Shown: one piece after another, positions 13,670 through 24,045 of the stretch
Layout of the letters: the number at the start of each line of letters is the position of its first letter
How positions within the stretch are numbered: position 1 is the stretch's first letter
Assembly: GCF_000003855.2 (NCBI RefSeq)
Contig: NW_003101676.1
Coordinates: 1,548,720 to 1,612,719, forward strand
Length of the DNA: 64,000 nucleotides
Direction of reading: 5' to 3'
Origin: Blastomyces gilchristii SLH14081
Taxonomy: Eukaryota; Ascomycota; Eurotiomycetes; Onygenales; Ajellomycetaceae
The notes under the pieces: model-generated
What the model saw: only the letters and a program-made list of their open reading frames with translations
Told to the model about the DNA's origin: nothing
Databases searched by the model: none
Position numbers and translations under genes: made by a program

Positions 13670-14695
13670 ATGGCCTCATGCATCTGTACTGAGACTGATC
13701 TGATCTCACTCTCTGAAGGAAACACTACATCATTCTCTAGAGTGTGTACACCTCTATCCCAGCAGAAATCTGAGATTCCTGAACCTGCTGCACATTTTGA
13801 CATGAGCTCTTCAACTGCCCTGCCATCACCGCGGTCCCTACACACCTACATCTATCATGAAGATAGAGAGATTAAGATTGAAGATTCACCAGAATATAAG
13901 AGAAACATCTTGTCTGAATTTCACAGCTTTATCTGTACTCTTGAATGAAAATTCTGCCTTAATCTGAGCCAGTATAATACTCACAAGATATGAGTAATAT
14001 ACACTGTCAACCTCCTTGAAGGCATCTCTGTGACTACTTGAGTCATTAAGAAGAGAGAGCTTGAGTGTATCAATACTGTCATGACTTGGAAAGAATTCAA
14101 GAACTTTCTACTGAATCAAATTAAAGATCACTGCAACTGCAGCTTCACAGCAGTACAGCAGTTCAACTCATTATATTAATAAGATAATGAAAATCCTTTC
14201 AATTTCAACACAAGATTCAAAGAATATTGAGAGAAATTAACTGATGATTTGAATCAATTAAAAACACAGCTTTATCTCATGAAGCTGACTCACAAGGTGT
14301 GAACAATGATATTACAATATCAGAGTTCATTAATTAATTACACTGAGCTTGTCAATCTGGCTTTCTGAATCTATTTGAATAATCAATTCTTTAAGAAAAA
14401 GGCTAACAAGACCTCTTCTAAGCAATCAATAATGAGATCTAAACAGCATCATGACAGCTTCAGTGTGAAGAAAGTAAAGAAGAATTTCAAGTATTCTGAT
14501 TCTTCACTCACTGTGAAGAAATATTAAAAAAGATTTGATAAAGATCTCTGTTTCAACTGTGAAGCTGATGATTACTATATCAGTAATTATAAGAAGCTGA
14601 AGAAGAGAAGAAACTGAGAAGATATCTTCTTGAAGTTGACTTCTCTTCTGACAAATGTATTCACAGAAGATAAAGAAGAGAAAGAAAAGAATTGA
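13670..14695 (+). pseudogene. Element B gag relic
   Basis: Begins with an open stretch at 13670-13948 (MASCICTETDL) and then runs on through TGA/TAA stops. Near the end (14550-14591) is a decayed zinc knuckle, CFNCEADDYYISNY, where the His and last Cys positions now read Tyr, both explicable by C-to-T or G-to-A changes. It would have coded the capsid/nucleocapsid protein. Confidence 0.65.
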
Positions 14696-14699
14696 CAAT

Positions 14700-17600
14700 T
14701 CTCATATTTTCAAGTTCATATTATAATCATAATATATACTCTGAATAGAGAGATATCAGTGAGATGCCTACTTGACTCTGAGATGAATATTAACTTCATA
14801 TTCTATTTCTTTTCTTTGATGAAGAGTTGAAAGAAGATAGATCTGTCAGATCATGTGAAATTTACAGATGAAATGAAATGTCATCATTTTAGCATAATTC
14901 AAGCAAAGTGTGTGATCACAGACTTAGAAGAAATCTTCAAGAAGAGCAGTCTGCTCCTTCATACAGTTAACATCATAGATGAGAATGTCATTCTAGATCT
15001 TTTATAATTGAGAGAAAACAATCCTCTCATTAACTGAGTCACTCAGATGTGATGATACTATCTCACTAATGAAAAGACAGTGATAGAGAAATCTGAAGAG
15101 TTTCATTGAAAGAATCTTGAGAAAAAGATTAAGTCAATATACTGTGTAGCAGGTGATTGAGACTTGAGAACAGATAAAGAAGTCATCACTCTCACTGTAA
15201 GATTAGCAGCAGTATCTGTTATTGAAGATGAATATACATGACATCTCTTTACAGATTTTAAGAATGTCTTTTCAGAAAGAGAAGCAGCAAAGTTTCCTGA
15301 CATCAAGATATGATATAAGATTTGCCTTGAAGACAGTGCAATGACACTGTACAAGTCTCTTTACAACTTGTCTGTAAAGAAGTTGAATGTTCTGTGTAAA
15401 TATCTTGAAGAAGTGTAATCAAAGAACTGAATACATTTATTAAAGAGTTCAGCAGAAGCATCTATACTCTTTATACTTAAGAAGAATAATAGACTATGTC
15501 TATGTATAGACTACAGAGGTCTCAATAAGATGATGATTAAGAATTGCTATTCATTATCATTAATTAACAAGATGATTGATTGATTATCTGAAGCAAAGAT
15601 GTTCTCAAAGATTGATATATGAGATATCTATCATAGAATCAGAGTTAATGAAGATGATGTTTGAAAAACAGCTTTTTGTACTAAGTACAGTAATTTTGAA
15701 TATCTTGTTTTATCTTTTGATCTTTGTAATACTTCAGTCATCTTTCAGACCTATATAAATGAGATGCTGTGAGGCCTTGTCAATGTCTTCTGTATAGTAT
15801 ATCTGGACAACATTTTAATCTTCTTAAAATCAGAGAAAGAACATGATACTCATGTTTAAGAAGTATTGAGTCACTTGAGACAGTATCAACTCTATATAAA
15901 CACTGAAAAATGCTCATTCTACAGGCAGAAGATTGATTTCTTAGATTATATTGTTGAGATGAATGACATTTCAATGAACAGAAGCTGAGTCTCTGTCATT
16001 GAGAACTGATCAGTGCCGCGGATGTACTGTGAGATGCAGATGTTTCTAGAATTTGTAAATTTCTACAGATGATTCATCTATGCATATTCACAGATTACTG
16101 CCTCTCTTACAGATCTGTTGAAGAGAAGTGTGAAAGACAGAAAAATAGAATTATTTACTCTCACTCAAGACACTGTGCAGATATTTGTGAAATTGAAACA
16201 AGCTTTTGCAGATGTTATAATACTGAATCATTTTAACTCTGACTTACTCAGTCAGTGTGAGACTGATGCATCTGAGAATGAAGTCTGTGAAATCTTTTCA
16301 CAGTTGACACTGAAGATCTTTCAACATTGAAAGAATCAGAAAATAATTACTTCTGAGAAAACAGATAATGAATTGTCTGTGAAAGAAGACTTTTTTACAG
16401 AGTTTATAAGATACTGTGAATGAAGATCAGTGATCTTCTTCTTCAAGAAGTTATCACTTATACAGAGAAGGTATGATACTTATGATCAGAAAATATTAGC
16501 AATTGTTGAATTCTTTAAGATCTGATGACATTATCTTCAGAGTAGTAAGTACTCAGTGCAAGTTCTCACTGATTATATAAATCTGTGTTACTTCTTAACA
16601 ACAAAGAGCTTGACAGAATGTCAAGTCAGATAAGTGAAGCTGCTTTCAGAGTATGATTTCTATATCTGATACTGTTCAGATCAGCTTAACTCTGCTGACA
16701 CACTGTCTAGACAGTCTGATTATAATATTATTAATGCAGAGAAGAATTCTATAAAAGAATCTCTGTTATCACTGCAGAAGAAGCTGGCTGCAGAGGGTTG
16801 AGATTCTCTAAAGCTCAGAAACAGTGTCAGAGAGGCAGCTATGTGACTCAGTATAGAAGATGAAAGAGAACCTGAGTCTTCACAGAGAACTGACACTGAA
16901 GATCATGAGCTTTTCATGTCATGTCTTACAATCATTGAATTGATAAAGAATGAAATGATCTACAATCTTTCAACTTAACTACTTTTGAAATTCATTGATA
17001 AATTACAGAAGAGGGACATCTCTACTGCAGCTTGAATTCAGAAGTTGAAGAAGAAAGAATTCAGTTTGAACTTGAAAGAGACAGACTCTGAGCAGAGTGA
17101 TGCTGCTAAGAAACCAAGTTACTAATAACTAGAAGAATGTGAACTTCTACTGCTGAATAATTCAGTCTTCATCTCTCATAGCAGAGTAATGTGTCAGAAG
17201 TTATTGAGAATTCATTATAATGATTCTCATGCAGGGCACTTCAGGTTAGAGAAGACTGAGAAGCTTCTAAAACATAAATATACTTGAGACAAGCTTCAGA
17301 CAAATATCAAAGAGTATATTAAAACTTACAATGTCTGTTAAAGAATAAAGATTCTGCAGTATAAGTAATACAGTGAGTTGATATCACTGCCTGTTTTAAA
17401 GAGCTTATGACAGAATCTATTAATAAATTTCATAGTTGATCTGCTGAAGTTAATAAGAGTCAAAGAATATGACTCAATTTTGATCATTGTTAATCACTTT
17501 ATAAAGATGATCAGATATATCTCTACTTATAAAAAGGTTAAAGCCTCTGAATTAACTGACCTGTTTTTAGATATCATTATTTATAATCACAGTGCTCTGA

Positions 17601-18480
17601 AATCATTGATAACAGATCAAGAATTCCTCTTCATCAGTAAATACTGATCAGCTTTTTACTATCATCTTACAATAAGATGTCTTCTCAGTACTGCATTTTA
17701 TTCACAGACTGATGATCAGACTGAATATCAGAATCAGACACTAAAACAGCATCTTTAAGTGTTCTATTTATATCATTAGAATAATTGACTTAAACATCTT
17801 TTAATCACTGAATTCATATATAACAATGCAAAGAATGCAATCTTAAAGATATCTTCTTTCTATGCTTATTATAAATATAATTCTTTGTTACTCAGTGACA
17901 TTGCAGACAATATTTCAAAGAGAGAAATAGACAGTCAGAATGTTAAACAGATACAGAGAACAGAGTATCTCTCAGTGTCAGAAGTAAAAGTGAGATTGAA
18001 ACTTTTGAATAAAATTCATGAAAAGACAGTGAAAAGCATCTGCTGCACTCAGAAGCAGTAGACAGAATACTATAATTAAAAACATCTTTTAATAAAGTTC
18101 TTGATAGAGGATTAAGTGCTACTTTTAACAAAGAATATCAAGACAATGAGACTGTGTAAGAAGCTCAGTGAGCAGTGACTAGAATCTTTCCCAGTAACAA
18201 GAGTGATGAGTAAGCAGATATATGAGTTGAAATTACTCACAGAATTGAAATTAATTCATTCTGTTTTTCACATTTTCTATTTAAAGCTCTATAAGCAATA
18301 TCTCAGAGTGAAGCTGCCTCAGCTGAATGATATCAAGATTGAGAATGATACTGAATATCTTATGAAGAAAATATTAAATAAGTAAATATATTATAATAAG
18401 CTTCAATATCTTATTAAATGAGAAGATTATTCATTATCAGAGAATTCATGAAAACTGCTTAAGTATTTGAAAAATGCTGA
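14700..18480 (+). pseudogene. Element B pol relic with chromodomain
   Basis: The RT is at about 15470-15990 (LCLCIDYRGLNKM; the catalytic box reads YLDN for YLDD, about 15799). RNase H lies at about 16180-16740, and the integrase zinc region at about 17210-17350 (DSHAGHFRLEKTEKLL). The core at about 17430-17760 includes ITDQEFLF. The chromodomain at about 18348-18480 shows TEYLMKKILNK, LQYLIK and a helix KYLKNAEKEI. Stops are scattered throughout. The first RT catalytic Asp and its neighbour look like the hits expected from G-to-A change. Confidence 0.8.
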
Positions 18481-18879
18481 GAAAGAGATTATAATTTATA
18501 AGATGACTAGTAGAGACTGCTCTATTACATGTCAGAGATATTAGATAAGAAACACTGCTTAAGACTTCTCATTTTTTTTAAAGAGTTTTTTAGAGATAAT
18601 CTTATAATGATGAGCTGATATCTTGTAAACTCTGTAGCACTCTTCTTCTATTTTCTCTCAAAGAGTTTTTAGAAGTTTAATGAGACTACACAAGTGTAAA
18701 ATTCCTGAAGCAGTTAATAAGAAAAGAAAGAAATATTTGAAATTAATAAAAAGATTAATATTATTAATCTGCAGACTGCTGCTATTCTAATGAGACTGCA
18801 GTCTGCTGAAAAAGTAAAAAGAGAGATCAGAGCCTACTTGCTAATAATCACACTCTTATCAAACTCATTCTTCATTGTT

Positions 18880-19850
18880 AAAGTCTCTGACACTGATATC
18901 TTTGTCTGCTGAGAAGTTAGTGCTGCAGTATCATAGAGAAGCATGCTACAGAAGAGTATAAGAGATACTGAAAGTATTAACTTATCAACTTATAAAACAT
19001 CTCAATCATCTACTTCAACTGAAGTGAGATTCTCTTCAATCAGTGATTAATCTCTGCAGTGCTTTCAACAGTGATACTAGCTGATCTCTTCTTAAGATCA
19101 GTCATTCTGAGATGTTTTTTCATCTTAAAGATTCATACTTTTGTCTTCTTTTATAGATGAGCAAGAGAAACCTCTTCAGTCTTAATAAAATCTGTCAACA
19201 CTTGAAGCTCTGAGACTCTCACTCTGTACTACTTAAGTATCTAGACTTCTTATCAGAACTGATATGACATCTTTCTATGAAATAATACTTACAGAGAGGC
19301 AGAAGTCATTGTTGCAGATATAATGAAAATAACAGAAGTGAGAGAAGAAGTGAGTACATAAAATTCTCCTCTTCTTCAGCTGCTTAGTGCAGTATAGACA
19401 AGTAGCAGTGTCAGCTAGAGACTGCACTGAAGCCTTCTTACAGAGAGAAGATGAAGAAACTGTGAGACTCTGTGAACTCAACTCAGCAGTATTCTGAGCA
19501 GGGCTCAGACATGCTGCAGAAGAGAAACTACAGATTAAGCTTCTCAGAGTCACTATCTCTGAAATCAAGCTCTTCTCAGGTTTCTCTCTGAATAATCACA
19601 CAGAGTCATATGCCACTGTATTGACTGAGAGAGGAGGCAGCGTCACAACAGCAGTGAAGAGGACAGAGAACAGATCAGACACAGACAAACTGACTGATAG
19701 AAGAGATGACATCTCACTACAAGGCACAGTGACTATCACCACAGCTGTAAAAGAAGCAGGAGAAGAAGAAGATATAATAATAAGAGTGATGCTCTCACAG
19801 CTCATTGACACTGCTATCTCTGCCTTCAACCTGACTTTCTTGACAGTCAT
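18880..19850 (-). pseudogene. Element B possible antisense ORF with a Cys cluster
   Basis: On the strand opposite to pol, one frame runs from the Met at 19850 with a single TGA at about 19593 down to about 19275. It contains a Cys cluster (CLYCTKQLKKRRILC and, about 14 residues on, ICNNDFC; about 19290-19420). The same strand then shows GTAAGT, a good splice-donor match (about 19292), and further on a basic heptad-like segment (LRLKRFLLLIYKRRQKY). A Cys cluster followed by a coiled coil suggests a nucleic-acid-binding protein, but I cannot name the family. A competing sense-strand open stretch (19621-19872) is shorter. Confidence 0.35.
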
Positions 19851-20363
19851 GAAGGCCGCTGCTACACCATGAAGACATTTACTTACTAGAAAATGTCAGA
19901 ATAAGCTCTTGATTGTTCTTCAAGAATGATACTCTTATACACTCACTGTTACAATTGAAGAGAGAAAAGAAAAATGTTTTATAGAAGAAAGAGATCTTTT
20001 TGAAAAATCCTGTCACTACTGTTAGCTTTGTCTCTAAAAATACATCACTTTTGCAGAAACTTTCATATATAGAATGAAATATATTGAGAGATCTGTAAGT
20101 CACTTATTAACTATGTTTTCTACATTTTAAATTGATATATAAGGAACTTACTTATCATGTGTTTGATTTGAACAAAGATGAGAAAAGAAAGATCTACACA
20201 GTCAGCAGAAAAACTCATCTATTTCTTTATATTATATACAGCATATGCACTGTTAATCAGTTGACAACTGTTACTATATAATAAAGATAATTTCTAATTC
20301 AGTAATCTTGAGAACATAGAGACTATACTTTTAAAGAGAAGAGTATTATCATACTCTCAGCTA

Positions 20364-20882
20364 TGTCAAGACTCTGTTACAGTTTCACACAGCTTATTAC
20401 TTCTATGTGAATAATTTCATTCTGTCTGAACTGGTTTTCAACTGCTCTATAACATTATTCAGATATATCATAGAAAGATCTGATTGATAAATATAAGAAC
20501 TCTGCTTCTATACAAGATCAGCAGATTACTTTTCCTTGACAGTGAGACATCACTGAGATATCACTCTGACTATTCTCACTTATGAAATGAGAGAAGGTAT
20601 TCACTCATTGTCTATATAGAATAGCTAGATGCTGACTTCTTATAAAAGAAGTCAGTGATTTGTTTCTTTTACTATGAAAGAAATATATACAAGAGTTACT
20701 GTATGTCTTATACAATCTTCTTAGTATACTAAGTATCATATCTGTGATATTCTTGCAATAACTCTGTAGTCTATGAGCTCACTATTTAAGCAAGATAGTT
20801 AAGCTCACTTATACAGCTTCTCAAACAACTATCTCTACATGACACCGCTGACTAGCTACTGCTTCGGTTCCGCCATGTTACA
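20364..20882 (+). repeat. Element B 3' LTR
   Basis: 519 bp, TGTCAAGA...ATGTTACA. It matches the 5' LTR except for the 17-base gap and transitions. The inner end has no CpG. The outer end (20844-20875) keeps accgct, ttcggt and tccgcc where the 5' LTR copy has lost them. Confidence 0.9.
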
Positions 20883-21257
20883 CATTCTTTGAGATCTTAT
20901 CTGCAAGAATGAGATATCTATCTGATATGTTTTATCTGCTGAGAACACGGTAGATGAGCTTACTAAACCACTTAAAATGTTGAAATATATGCATTGAAAA
21001 GAGAATATAAAGAAGATAGAGAAATAGAGAAATAAAAAATGATATATATCATAACTGATTTTTCATTACTTCATATTTTCCAGTCATTTTTTGTACCTGT
21101 ACTTGATTTGAAGGCGAATTTTATATATAGCATTGTGTATAGTTACTCTGGTGAGTGAGGGTGTCAGGTCACATGATCTGGCTTACTAATCCTTCCACTA
21201 TATAACTTTCCACAAAGCTAGCAACCTTTCAATCACACAAGTTTTACACCTTTCACA
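20883..21257 (+). pseudogene. Copia G RNase H end and 3' LTR
   Basis: After the TSD the RNase H frame resumes (HILRDLICKNEISI) and ends at the copia C-terminal motif DELTKPL (about 20955). A purine-rich stretch at about 20998-21040 is a polypurine-tract candidate. The 3' LTR ends in TTTCACA at 21257 and matches window positions 1-76; its start is uncertain (TGTCAGG at 21162 is one option, giving a short LTR of about 96 bp). Confidence 0.7.
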
Positions 21258-21826
21258 ATATCAGCACAAAGTGTAGTTATAGTACATTACTCTGAGTTTC
21301 ACTTACCACTGAGACAATTTCATATTTATGTAGACTTTCCCGAGCTTCCAGGTGCAGCTCTCCTGGCGCTAGAATTCATTTTCGTAGAGGATTTATGCGA
21401 ATGGGGAACAGCAAAAGACAAAAAGGATGTATGTCCCTGTCCTGTCCTTGTTATGTTTATGTTGTTGTTGGTCTTTGGCTGCAAGGTTCCGATGTTCAAC
21501 GCTAATTCCCTTTTGATCTAGCTAGCTACATGGTCCGTGCCCTCCGCGGGGTTTCTGCACCGTCATGTGACCTCGCGGCCTGAGCTCTTGTCGGTCGGTT
21601 GGGTCCGATGCCATTTTGCTGCTTCCTTTGCATATCTCGTTAATATTCTCTCTTGACTCCCTTTAGCTGCGGCGTCGGGCAACGCTTGTGCCCTGTTCGC
21701 ATACAGCCCGCTACTTTACCTCTCCTGTTTTGTGTGTTTCTTGTTTATCTTGCGCGTTTGTGCCATTTTCACAAAATCGATCTGTGCGGCGGCGTTTCTT
21801 GGGATAGAGGGAGGTAAACCGGCATC
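21258..21826 (+). promoter_or_regulatory. Upstream region of the CK2 gene
   Basis: Composition changes sharply at 21258 from AT-rich, CpG-poor to balanced DNA. The 569 bases up to the CK2 start hold pyrimidine-rich tracts (about 21650-21765) typical of fungal promoters, but no TATA box or operator I can defend. The copia G 3' LTR abuts its upstream end. Confidence 0.5.
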
Positions 21827-23176
21827 ATGGCGCGAGTCTATGCAGATGTGAATCAGCAAATGCCCAAGTCCTATTGGGACTATGACAGTGTAAACATATC
21901 CTGGGGTGTGTTGGAGAACTATGAGGTTGTGAGGAAAATTGGTATGTCCAATCCAAAGAAAAATCGCTGGTGCGCGGGGTCTGTGGTCGGCAGACTACGG
22001 AAAATGGGGAATGCTTCTTTCAGCAGTATAAATATATATATATATATATATATGCATGTATATATGGCACGCGGCTAACGTTGGGATTTTGCCTATTGAA
22101 TAGGGCGCGGGAAATACTCGGAGGTTTTCGAGGGGATAAATGTGGTAAATTACCAAAAATGCGTCATCAAAGTGCTGAAGCCGGTGAAGAAGAAGAAGAT
22201 CAAGAGAGAGATCAAGATCCTGCAGAATCTGTCTGGTGGGCCCAATGTCATACCTCTATTAGATGTCGTCCGCGACAGCCAGAGCAAAACCCCTAGCTTG
22301 GTTTTCGAATACGTCAACAACACCGACTTTCGAACGTTATACCCTCGATTTGTCGATTACGACGTGAGGTACTATATCTTTGAGCTATTGAAGGCTCTGG
22401 ACTTTTGCCACAGCAAGGGCATAATGCATCGAGATGTGAAGCCCCACAACGTCATGATAGATCACGAACGTCGAAAAGTATGTCTCAGTTTCTGTCCCCC
22501 ATGTCTCGATGAAATACCTCAATCCGTTATGCTAATTTCTTCCTTCCGTGATGCAGCTTCGGCTCATAGACTGGGGTTTGGCTGAGTTCTACCATCAGGG
22601 AATGGAATATAATGTCCGCGTCGCATCGAGATATTTCAAAGGACCCGAACTGCTCGTAGATTTTCAGGAATACGATTATTCGCTCGACATGTGGTCATTA
22701 GGGGCTATGTTTGCGTCGATGATATTCCGAAAAGAGCCTTTCTTCCATGGCAACAGCAACTCAGACCAATTGGTCAAAATCGCAAAAGTCTTGGGTACCG
22801 ATGAGCTATTCGAATACCTCGACAAGTATGACATAGAGCTTGATCCTCAGTACGACGAAATTCTTTCGCGCTTCCCCAAAAAGAGCTGGCATTCTTTTGT
22901 CAATGCCGAAAATCAGAGATTTGTCAGCCCTGAAGCTATAGATTTCCTGGATAAATTGCTCAGATATGACCACGCTGTAAGAAGTATTTTTTTTATTTTT
23001 TATTATGTTTTTGAACCTCATGATATTCTCTCGCCATTTGAAGACCAAGGTGAGCTAACCATTTAATCCAGGATCGGCTCACTGCCCAAGAGGCCATGGC
23101 ACACCCTTACTTCGCTCCTGTCCGAGCTGCCGCAACCCAAGCCCTCCAGAATAGCGGAACTCCTACTCACGCTTGA
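21827..23176 (+). CDS. cka1: Casein kinase II catalytic subunit alpha
   Basis: Ser/Thr kinase, the catalytic subunit of the CK2 tetramer, acting on many acidic-site substrates in nucleus and cytoplasm. Four exons, 21827-21941, 22104-22477, 22557-22976 and 23072-23176, give 337 residues, close to the usual fungal length. Visible motifs: glycine loop GRGKYSEVF (39-47), the basic [11 protein letters not shown] segment typical of CK2 alpha, HRDVKPHN (from 147), DWG in place of DFG (168-170) as in all CK2 alpha, then [13 protein letters not shown]. Introns use GTATGT or GTAAGA donors. Intron 1 contains an (AT)n run at about 22029-22051. The start was chosen because MARVYADVN matches the family N-terminus. 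Its promoter side faces the transposon block. Gene symbol follows yeast usage. Confidence 0.95.
22027..22062. repeat. (AT)n microsatellite in CK2 intron 1
   Basis: Alternating AT for about 24 bases followed by tgcatgtatatat, wholly within intron 1 (21942-22103). Confidence 0.8.
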
Positions 23177-24045
23177 TTCATCTCTCAGTGACTGGCCCGG
23201 ATGCCCATTCATTCAACATTTTCCGTTACTATTTTTAAAGTCTGTATCTGGCTTCCGATTTTCATATTACGCATCTCTCTCACCTTATTCTCGTACGAAA
23301 GAAACCTGTCCTGGAAAGTGGAGCATTTAGCAATAGGTTTATGGCACGTCGTGACGTTACTTACGGACCTTCCAACATGACCATTCAAGGAGTATATGAT
23401 GAAGAATTACTTTACGAACATTGTCATCTTGAATTTGTTGCATTCTTTCGCCTCTTTTCCTTTACCTTCTTCCTTTTTTATTCAAGTGGGTCTGTTGGAT
23501 GCCTTTGCCATTTTTTATTCTTCTTCCTTATTTTTCGTTCCGGTTTCCTTTCGCCTTTTAATGTATCACGCGTAGAGAATCAATATGGTTTATTTTATCT
23601 CTATCATCCTTTCCCGTCTGACGTATTCTTTTGTAGCCTGTTTCATTCATTAAGAGTTAGCAGGTCATATACTCCGTAGATTTTGTCCACTATAAGACCC
23701 TGTGCACGTGACTCAACCAGACTTTTGACTCATCCTAAAAATCATCTGGAGTCCGCAGAAAAACAGTTCAGGAACCAGTAAACTTCTGTGAGTAACGATC
23801 GCTCATACTTTAACCATAATCATTTTGGTCCCTCAGAGTGATCGCTAATTAACTCACTGATCAACGTAGTGAATGTTGCCCTTGCGAGAGAAGGAGACAA
23901 AGGCGACAGCTCAACTTGGAAACCCCGGCACTACCCCTCTTGAAGCTCCAAGATACTTTTCCGACGAATAGTGACTCCGCGCTTTGCGCGATGGGCAATT
24001 GCTCCAACAAGACCAAGACCAAGACAAAATCCAAGATTATTTAGC
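23177..24045 (+). promoter_or_regulatory. CK2 to ValRS intergenic region
   Basis: Holds the CK2 3' UTR (T-rich, 23400-23640) and the leader of the ValRS gene. Two short upstream ORFs lie in the leader: 23873-23971 (about 32 codons) and 23991-24044. A 112-codon open frame at 23341-23679 is Phe-rich and T-rich and looks like chance in the UTR. No terminator motif stands out. Confidence 0.45.
23991..24044 (+). CDS. Upstream ORF of ValRS, 17 codons
   Basis: ATG at 23991 reads MGNCSNKTKTKTKSKII and stops with TAG at 24042-24044, one base before the main ATG at 24046 (tag c atg). It is out of frame with the synthetase. Position suggests it could tune initiation at the main start; expression is not shown by sequence alone. 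Confidence 0.35.
   Translation: MGNCSNKTKTKTKSKII

Larger units (their letters stand above)
13077..20882 (+). mobile_element. Element B: chromovirus (Ty3/gypsy), family 2
   Basis: 7806 bp, bounded by LTRs of 536 bp (13077-13612) and 519 bp (20364-20882) and by the 5-bp TSD cattc (13072-13076 and 20883-20887). It sits inside the RNase H of copia G, whose frame resumes at 20883. It holds gag, pol with RT, RNase H and integrase, a chromodomain (about 18348-18480) and then about 1.9 kb of extra DNA with an antisense ORF. Sequence and LTRs differ from family 1. Heavily mutated and inactive. Confidence 0.92.
1..21257 (+). mobile_element. Copia G: Ty1/copia retrotransposon, outermost host of the left nest
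   Basis: The element is read as 1-570, 1085-1623, 8872-13076 and 20888-21257 once the nested insertions are removed. The same about 75-bp sequence ends the element at 21182-21257 and opens the window at 1-76, so these are its two LTRs; the 5' LTR start lies outside. The order gag, protease, integrase, RT, RNase H is copia order. The last RNase H codons before and after element B join to a recognisable copia C-terminus ending in the motif DELTKPL at about 20955. Many in-frame stops make it non-functional. The 3' end faces the gene island. Its own TSD cannot be tested because its left border is missing. Confidence 0.85.

Noticed and set aside
1..21257. Alternative reading of the AT-rich blocks as mitochondrial or alternative-code DNA (TGA as Trp)
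   Set aside because: TGA occurs at Arg as well as Trp positions, TAA and TAG are also present, and LTR pairs differ by C:G to T:A changes, so this is mutated nuclear retroelement DNA.
23341..23679. 112-codon plus-strand ORF after CK2
   Set aside because: Phe-rich, T-rich DNA in the expected CK2 3' UTR; no domain and no splice logic.
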